The position numbers were made by a program, and so were the translations under genes. DNA of 19,212 nucleotides, from contig NZ_JBIPKH010000033.1 of NCBI RefSeq assembly GCF_044068625.1, positions 1 to 19,212 on the forward strand, given 5' to 3'. The notes beneath the pieces were generated by a model, which was given only the letters and a program-made list of their open reading frames with translations, was not told where the DNA came from and did no database searches. Position 1 is the stretch's first letter, and the number at the start of each line of letters is the position of its first letter. This DNA comes from Desulfurivibrio sp044068625. Lineage in GTDB: Bacteria > Desulfobacterota > Desulfobulbia > Desulfobulbales > Desulfurivibrionaceae. Below, piece by piece: positions 15,501 to 19,212 of this stretch.

Positions 15501-18500
15501 CTTTTGGCCAGGCCGGGGGCGCGGCCATCGGCGGCTCCCGTGGGGCCTCGGTTTTGGATTTTTCCAGGATGCATACTGTTACGGTAATCGGGTCTATTGT
15601 CGACATCAGTGGAATAGGTCGCTGGTCCCTCGACCGGCATCATTTTTACAGTCATTTAGATAAAACCCTCTACCGGGGCGACGGCACCCGGCAAAGCTCC
15701 GCAAGACTTGGTGGTATCATAACCACCGTGGCCGGTTCCGGCAGTCATGGCTACAGCGGCGACGGCGGCCCGGCCACCGAGGCGCGGCTTTTTTCCCCAT
15801 CGGATGTTACCGTCGGCCCGGATGGCAGCCTTTATATTGCTGACTCAGGGAACCATCGCATCCGCCGAGTGGGATCGGACGGTATTATCACCACTGTGGC
15901 CGGTTTCCCTGGTGTAAGAAACCGAGGGGCGTACAGCGGCGACGGTGGCCCGGCCACCGAGGCGCGGTTTAATCACCCAAGGGGTGTTACGTCCGGCCCG
16001 GACGGCAGCCTTTATATTGCTGACTCAGAGAACCACCGCATCCGCCGAGTGGGACCGGACGGTATCATCATCACTGTGGCCGGTTCCGGCCCGACCGGTT
16101 GGTCGAACGGGGGTTACAGCGGCGACGGCGGCCCGGCCAACGAGGCGCGGCTTAATCACCCAAGGGGTGTTACGTTAAGCCTCGACGGCAGCCTTTATAT
16201 CGTTGACTCATCCAACCACCGCATCCGCCGGGTTGGACCGGACGGCATTATTACCACCGTAGCCGGTGCCGGCGGTTCTGGTTACAGCGGTGACGGCGGC
16301 CCGGCCACCGAGGCGCGACTTTTTTCCCCATCGGATGTTACAGTCGGCCCGGACGGCAGCCTTTATATTGCTGACTCAGGGAACCACCGCATCCGCCGAG
16401 TGGGACCGGACGGCATCATCACCACCGTAGCCGGTGCCGGCGGTTATTATGGTTACAGTGGCGACGGCGGTCCGGCCACCGAGGCGCGCCTTTATAGCCC
16501 AAGGGGTGTTACGTTCGGCTACGACGGCAGACTTTATATCGCTGACTCAGGGAACAAACGTATCCGCCGGGTGGGACCGGACGGTATCATCACAACCGTG
16601 GCGGGGGGCGGCAGTAGTAGTTACTACGGCGACGGCGTTCCGGCCACCGAGGCGTGGCTTACTGGGCCAAAGGCTCTTACGATCGGTCCCGACGGCGGCC
16701 TTTATATCGCAGACTTTTATTATCAATATTTTGGTGGCCCTGCCACCAGCTCCTATGGCCACAACATCCACCGAGTGGAACAACACATTAAAACTTTGGC
16801 TGCGGGCGAATTTCTGGTACCTTCCGCGGATCATAATGAGTACCACATTTTAGCAATTTATGGCCGCCACCTGCGAACGCTGGACAGCCTGACCGACGCC
16901 CTGCGCCGGGCCTTTTTCTATGACGAAAAGGGCTCCCTTGTCCGCCTGGAAGATGGCGACGGCAACGCCACCATTATCGAACGCAACAACAGCGGCGACC
17001 TCACCGCCATCATCGCCCCCGATGGTCAGCGCACCGAATTGACACTGGACGCCAACGGCTACCTCGCCTCGGTCACCAACCCCGCTGGCGAAGCCTATCA
17101 CCTGACCCACACCCCGGACGGGCTTCTGACCAAGGTCAGCAAACCGACCGGCGCGGAGTACACCTACAATTACAACCCCGCCGGCCGGCTTACCCATACC
17201 AGCGATCCCGCCGGCGGCGGCTGGACCATCACCCGCACCAAAACCGACAACGGCACCAGCGGTCGCATGACCAGCGCCGAGGGCCGAACCTGGAGCTTTG
17301 CGGTCGAGCGCCTGGAAGAGACAAAGCTGCTGCGAACCTCCACCACCCCCGACGGCGCCGTCTCCACCCGGCAGATCACCACCACCCCGACCGCCATTAC
17401 CGAATTGGCCAATGCCGCCGACGGCACCGTGCGCGCCCTGCGCAAAGGCCCGGACCCCCGAGTGGGGATGAGCGCGCCGGTGCTTGAATCGGCAATCACG
17501 ACCCTGCCTTCCGGCCTGAAATCCACGATCACCACCGAACAGGCGGCAAACCTGGAGGACCCAAACGACCCCTTCAGCCTGGTAAGCCTCGCCGACACCG
17601 TCAACATCAACGGCCGCACCCTCACCAGCCTCTACCTGGCCGCGGACCGCACCATGACCATGACCACCCCCGCCGGCCGGACCAGTTCGCTGGTACTCGA
17701 TGCCAACGGTCGGATCAGCCAAAGCCGGCCGGCCGGTCTCCTGGAGGTGGGCTACCATTACGACCTCCGGGGGCGGTTGAGTTCCATCGCTCAAGGGGAT
17801 GGCGCCCAGGGGCGCTACCTGGACTTCACCTACAACAGCCAGGGCTATCCCGCCGCCATTAGCGATGGGCTGGGCGCCCTGGCTGCCTACGAGTACGACT
17901 TGGCGGGCCGGGTCATCCGGCAGGAGCTGGCCGACGGCCGGGAGATTCGCTACGGCTATGACCCCAACGGCAATCTCACCTCCATCACCCCGCCGGGCCG
18001 CAGCCCCCATCTCTTCCGCTACACCGCCACCGACCGGCAGGAGGAGTACCTGCCGCCGGAGGCAGGGGCGCAACCCGCTGCCACCCGTTACGCTTACAAC
18101 CTCGACGGCGAGCTGACCCAAATCACCCGGCCCGACGGCCAGACCCTGGAGCTTGGCTATTCAGGCTGCTGCGGCAAGCTTGCTTATCTCGAACTGCCCC
18201 AAGGCCGGATCGATTACGCATACCACCCCGCGACCGGCCGGCTCAACAACATCGCCACCCCGGAGAACAACACCCTGGCCTTCACTTACGACGGCTTCCT
18301 GCCGCTGACCCAGTCCTGGTCCGGCGAGATCAACGGCAGTGTGGCCCGGGGCTACGATAATAACTTCCAGATCCAGTCCCTGAACGTAAACGGCCAGGGC
18401 ATCACCTACGGCTACGACAGCGACGGCCTGCCCATCCAGGCGGGCGGCCTCACCCTGGAGCGCGACCCCGCCAACGGCTTTCTCACCGGCACCGGCCTGG

Positions 18501-19212
18501 CCGGGGTAGCCACCACCCAAGCCTACAACGGTTTTGGTGAAATAACCGCCTTCACCGCCGCCCACGAGGCCACCGAACTGTTCAGCACCAGCTTCAGCCG
18601 GGACCAGCGCGGCCGGATCAGCGAAAAAACCGAAACCATCGCCGGAATTACCACCCATTACGGCTATCACTACGACCAGGCCGGCCGCCTGGTCCGGGTA
18701 AGCAAAAACGGCACCACCGCCGCCACCTACACTTACGATGACAACGGCAACCGCCTGCAGCACAGCGCCGGCGGCGCCACCAGCACCGGCAGCTACGACG
18801 CCCAGGATCGGATGACCGCCTACGGCAACACCGCTTACCAGTACACCGCCAACGGCGAACTGCTCAAGAAAACCCAAGGCGCTCAGGTTACTAATTACAC
18901 CTATGATCTCCTCGGCAATCTTAAAGCCGTGGATCTGCCCGACGGCCGCAAAATCGAGTACATCATCGACGGCAGCAACCGCCGGATCGGCAAAAAGATC
19001 GACGGCGCCCTGGTCCAGGGCTTCCTCTACCAGGACCAGCTCAACCCGGTGGCCGAACTCGACGGCACCGGCCAGATCGTCAGCCGCTTTATCTATGCCA
19101 GCCGAGCCAATGTGCCGGACTACATAAGCAAAAACGGCACCACCTACCGAATCATCACCGACCACCTGGGCAGCCCCAGGCTGGTGGTCAACACCGCCAC
19201 CGGTGAAATTGC
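12515..19212 (+). CDS. Bacterial teneurin-like NHL/RHS (YD-repeat) protein, 3' end outside window
   Basis: One frame without a stop runs 2232 codons to the window edge. The ATG at 12515 follows a GAGGGGAGGGG tract. Domains: basic N-terminus and hydrophobic segment (14-30; signal or anchor); seven YVTN propeller blades (41-324); TIG-like (326-419) and Ig-like (420-506) domains; a transthyretin/carboxypeptidase-regulatory domain (552-650) with LAGVTVTILNHPEFGQTLSR and TDGLFDLAVNGG; a RHS-associated region ending in a Pro/Asp-rich linker and CRGC (875-878); an FN-plug-like region (879-1065) with IAGTPYTLNYRS, FTWDGKDGYG and RWSLDRHH (1036-1043); six NHL repeats (1068-1446); and a YD shell (about 1447 on) with many YxYDxxGR units, reaching the core motif DHLGSPR. 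This order matches the teneurin ectodomain core (TTR, FN-plug, NHL, YD shell). In bacteria such shells encase a cleaved C-terminal toxin; that tip is not in the window. Expected location: cell surface or secreted. Confidence 0.9.
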   Translation, partial: MGAKRDYVWQKVWVYPLLLLPLLLLFAGVLHPAPDLALDSEPTAIAIHPDSEIAIISHEKDDRVTLLNLDRLEERVNIPVGRAPKGVAVNEAANTGLVSNSKDKNVSVIDLAFFRELYAIKVGGRPQAVAVDSTRNRGVVVNRQDGTVSALDLYHGREDAAIQVDRLPIAIAVDPGLNYAVVVDHVSPARDTVAIIDLDSRQVIKKVEVGRGPVAVDIDPDTHLAVVANERSSSLTVIDLATWEFRHIPLEHRPVDVATSRVTGQALVLSRLNNLLLAVDLATGEIVKTYPVKHRAAALAVSPYSNRAAVVDASANSLSLIQLDNPVPILQEVAPASADLFSVPKTVTLVGHRFLKSAEVLVEKDGIILQLPFRFINHRALEVDLPDEVRNRPGQYLFRVVNPEPVGGSSNPIIFEVRNVIKVNIISPADQSEVDAAGLTVSGTALSGYPITSVMVNEVAAVYENGMFTAEIVLAPGENSITAVVQDQGGYTASSAITVNYTPKGPPDPAEVAPPLNPTEATDIAAATEFLYSGPNPVQTGVEPETIEARRVAVLRGKVLDRNNVPLAGVTVTILNHPEFGQTLSRTDGLFDLAVNGGGLVTVNYEKEGYLPVQRQVQAPWRDYAWAADVVMIPLDSRVTVIDLAAAETIQVAQGNEVEDEDGSRQATLLFAPGTTAEMVLPDGSTQPLTTISVRATEYTVGDNGPEAMPAVLPANIAYTYCVELSVDEAMAAGATEVRFSRPVTFYLDNFIDFPVGGIVPTGYYDRVRGVWVPSENGRVVKVVGISNGLAELDISGDGQTASAEALAELGVTEEERQNLAELYEPGKSLWRVPISHFTPWDCNWPYGPPPDAEPPPYDPPRPEDRDKPDDPTECRGCVIEAESQVLGESIPIAGTPYTLNYRSDRVPGYAGGRTIEIPLSGSSVTGSLRRIELEIRVAGQVHRASFAPLPNQRTTFTWDGKDGYGRPVQGDVKLTYHLRFVYPVVYLESSRFAAAFGQAGGAAIGGSRGASVLDFSRMHTVTVIGSIVDISGIGRWSLDRHHFYSHLDKTLYRGDGTRQSSARLGGIITTVAGSGSHGYSGDGGPATEARLFSPSDVTVGPDGSLYIADSGNHRIRRVGSDGIITTVAGFPGVRNRGAYSGDGGPATEARFNHPRGVTSGPDGSLYIADSENHRIRRVGPDGIIITVAGSGPTGWSNGGYSGDGGPANEARLNHPRGVTLSLDGSLYIVDSSNHRIRRVGPDGIITTVAGAGGSGYSGDGGPATEARLFSPSDVTVGPDGSLYIADSGNHRIRRVGPDGIITTVAGAGGYYGYSGDGGPATEARLYSPRGVTFGYDGRLYIADSGNKRIRRVGPDGIITTVAGGGSSSYYGDGVPATEAWLTGPKALTIGPDGGLYIADFYYQYFGGPATSSYGHNIHRVEQHIKTLAAGEFLVPSADHNEYHILAIYGRHLRTLDSLTDALRRAFFYDEKGSLVRLEDGDGNATIIERNNSGDLTAIIAPDGQRTELTLDANGYLASVTNPAGEAYHLTHTPDGLLTKVSKPTGAEYTYNYNPAGRLTHTSDPAGGGWTITRTKTDNGTSGRMTSAEGRTWSFAVERLEETKLLRTSTTPDGAVSTRQITTTPTAITELANAADGTVRALRKGPDPRVGMSAPVLESAITTLPSGLKSTITTEQAANLEDPNDPFSLVSLADTVNINGRTLTSLYLAADRTMTMTTPAGRTSSLVLDANGRISQSRPAGLLEVGYHYDLRGRLSSIAQGDGAQGRYLDFTYNSQGYPAAISDGLGALAAYEYDLAGRVIRQELADGREIRYGYDPNGNLTSITPPGRSPHLFRYTATDRQEEYLPPEAGAQPAATRYAYNLDGELTQITRPDGQTLELGYSGCCGKLAYLELPQGRIDYAYHPATGRLNNIATPENNTLAFTYDGFLPLTQSWSGEINGSVARGYDNNFQIQSLNVNGQGITYGYDSDGLPIQAGGLTLERDPANGFLTGTGLAGVATTQAYNGFGEITAFTAAHEATELFSTSFSRDQRGRISEKTETIAGITTHYGYHYDQAGRLVRVSKNGTTAATYTYDDNGNRLQHSAGGATSTGSYDAQDRMTAYGNTAYQYTANGELLKKTQGAQVTNYTYDLLGNLKAVDLPDGRKIEYIIDGSNRRIGKKIDGALVQGFLYQDQLNPVAELDGTGQIVSRFIYASRANVPDYISKNGTTYRIITDHLGSPRLVVNTATGEI
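15716..16750 (+). repeat. Six NHL repeats within the teneurin-like gene
   Basis: Units begin at 15716, 15884, 16064, 16247, 16415 and 16586, spaced 168-183 nt. The protein consensus starts IITTVAG, then GYSGDGGPATEARL, a S/HPxxVT segment, GPDGSLYIADSGNHRIRRVG and D-G. The last unit is degenerate and runs into the YD shell. Six units would close one six-bladed propeller, as in teneurins. Units 1 and 4 share an 87-nt block (15788-15874, 16319-16405) with three differences, all silent, pointing to duplication or gene conversion. Confidence 0.92.

Noticed and set aside
13994..15655. 553-codon minus-strand open frame
   Set aside because: It is the antisense of the GC-rich teneurin-like gene and has no recognisable domain. 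The same holds for the minus-strand frames at 16850-18121 and 18161-19165.
15716..16750. CRISPR array or noncoding tandem repeat
   Set aside because: Units are 168-183 nt, in frame, and code for NHL blades; spacers of CRISPR type are absent.

Overview
This GC-rich, densely coded window most likely comes from a Gram-negative anaerobe of the Desulfobacterota (Desulfobulbales-like), possibly from a metagenome assembly. Three things point there: a lactate-dehydrogenase-type malate dehydrogenase, a long CofD-like protein of the kind reported in such bacteria, and a multi-PAS kinase with cysteine clusters, all next to LPS-sugar genes. This is inference from gene content; no rRNA or other taxonomic marker is present.

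Positions 1-10098 form a well-kept chromosomal block. A soluble three-PAS sensor histidine kinase (96-2111) meets darP (2099-2677, minus) tail to tail. An iron-dependent alcohol dehydrogenase and a DegT-type PLP aminotransferase follow as a tight pair (2774-5152). Then come rsmJ, a 16S rRNA methyltransferase, on the minus strand (5178-5990), kdsB (6043-6807), mdh (6850-7779) and a 770-residue CofD/YvcK-like protein (7786-10098). The dehydrogenase/aminotransferase pair beside kdsB matches the Shewanella KdnB-KdnA-KdsB pathway. There the C8 hydroxyl of Kdo is oxidised and aminated to Kdo8N, and the product is activated as its CMP-sugar for the lipid A core.

Positions 10099-12500 look rearranged. 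A noncoding stretch carries a strong intrinsic terminator (10321-10351) behind a possible promoter. Next is the 3' remnant of an unidentified gene (10366-10551), then a full-length recD frame (10554-12350) broken by one in-frame TAA. No recB or recC is visible.

From 12515 to the window edge runs one open frame of at least 2232 codons. It is an exported or anchored bacterial teneurin-like protein: N-terminal hydrophobic segment, seven-bladed YVTN propeller, TIG/Ig-like domains, transthyretin/carboxypeptidase-like domain, FN-plug-like region, six NHL repeats and a long YD/RHS shell. Its C-terminus, where the toxin tip of such proteins would lie, and any immunity gene are outside the window. This protein and the broken recD region are the most notable parts of the window; the Kdo8N-type LPS genes are the most testable metabolic prediction.
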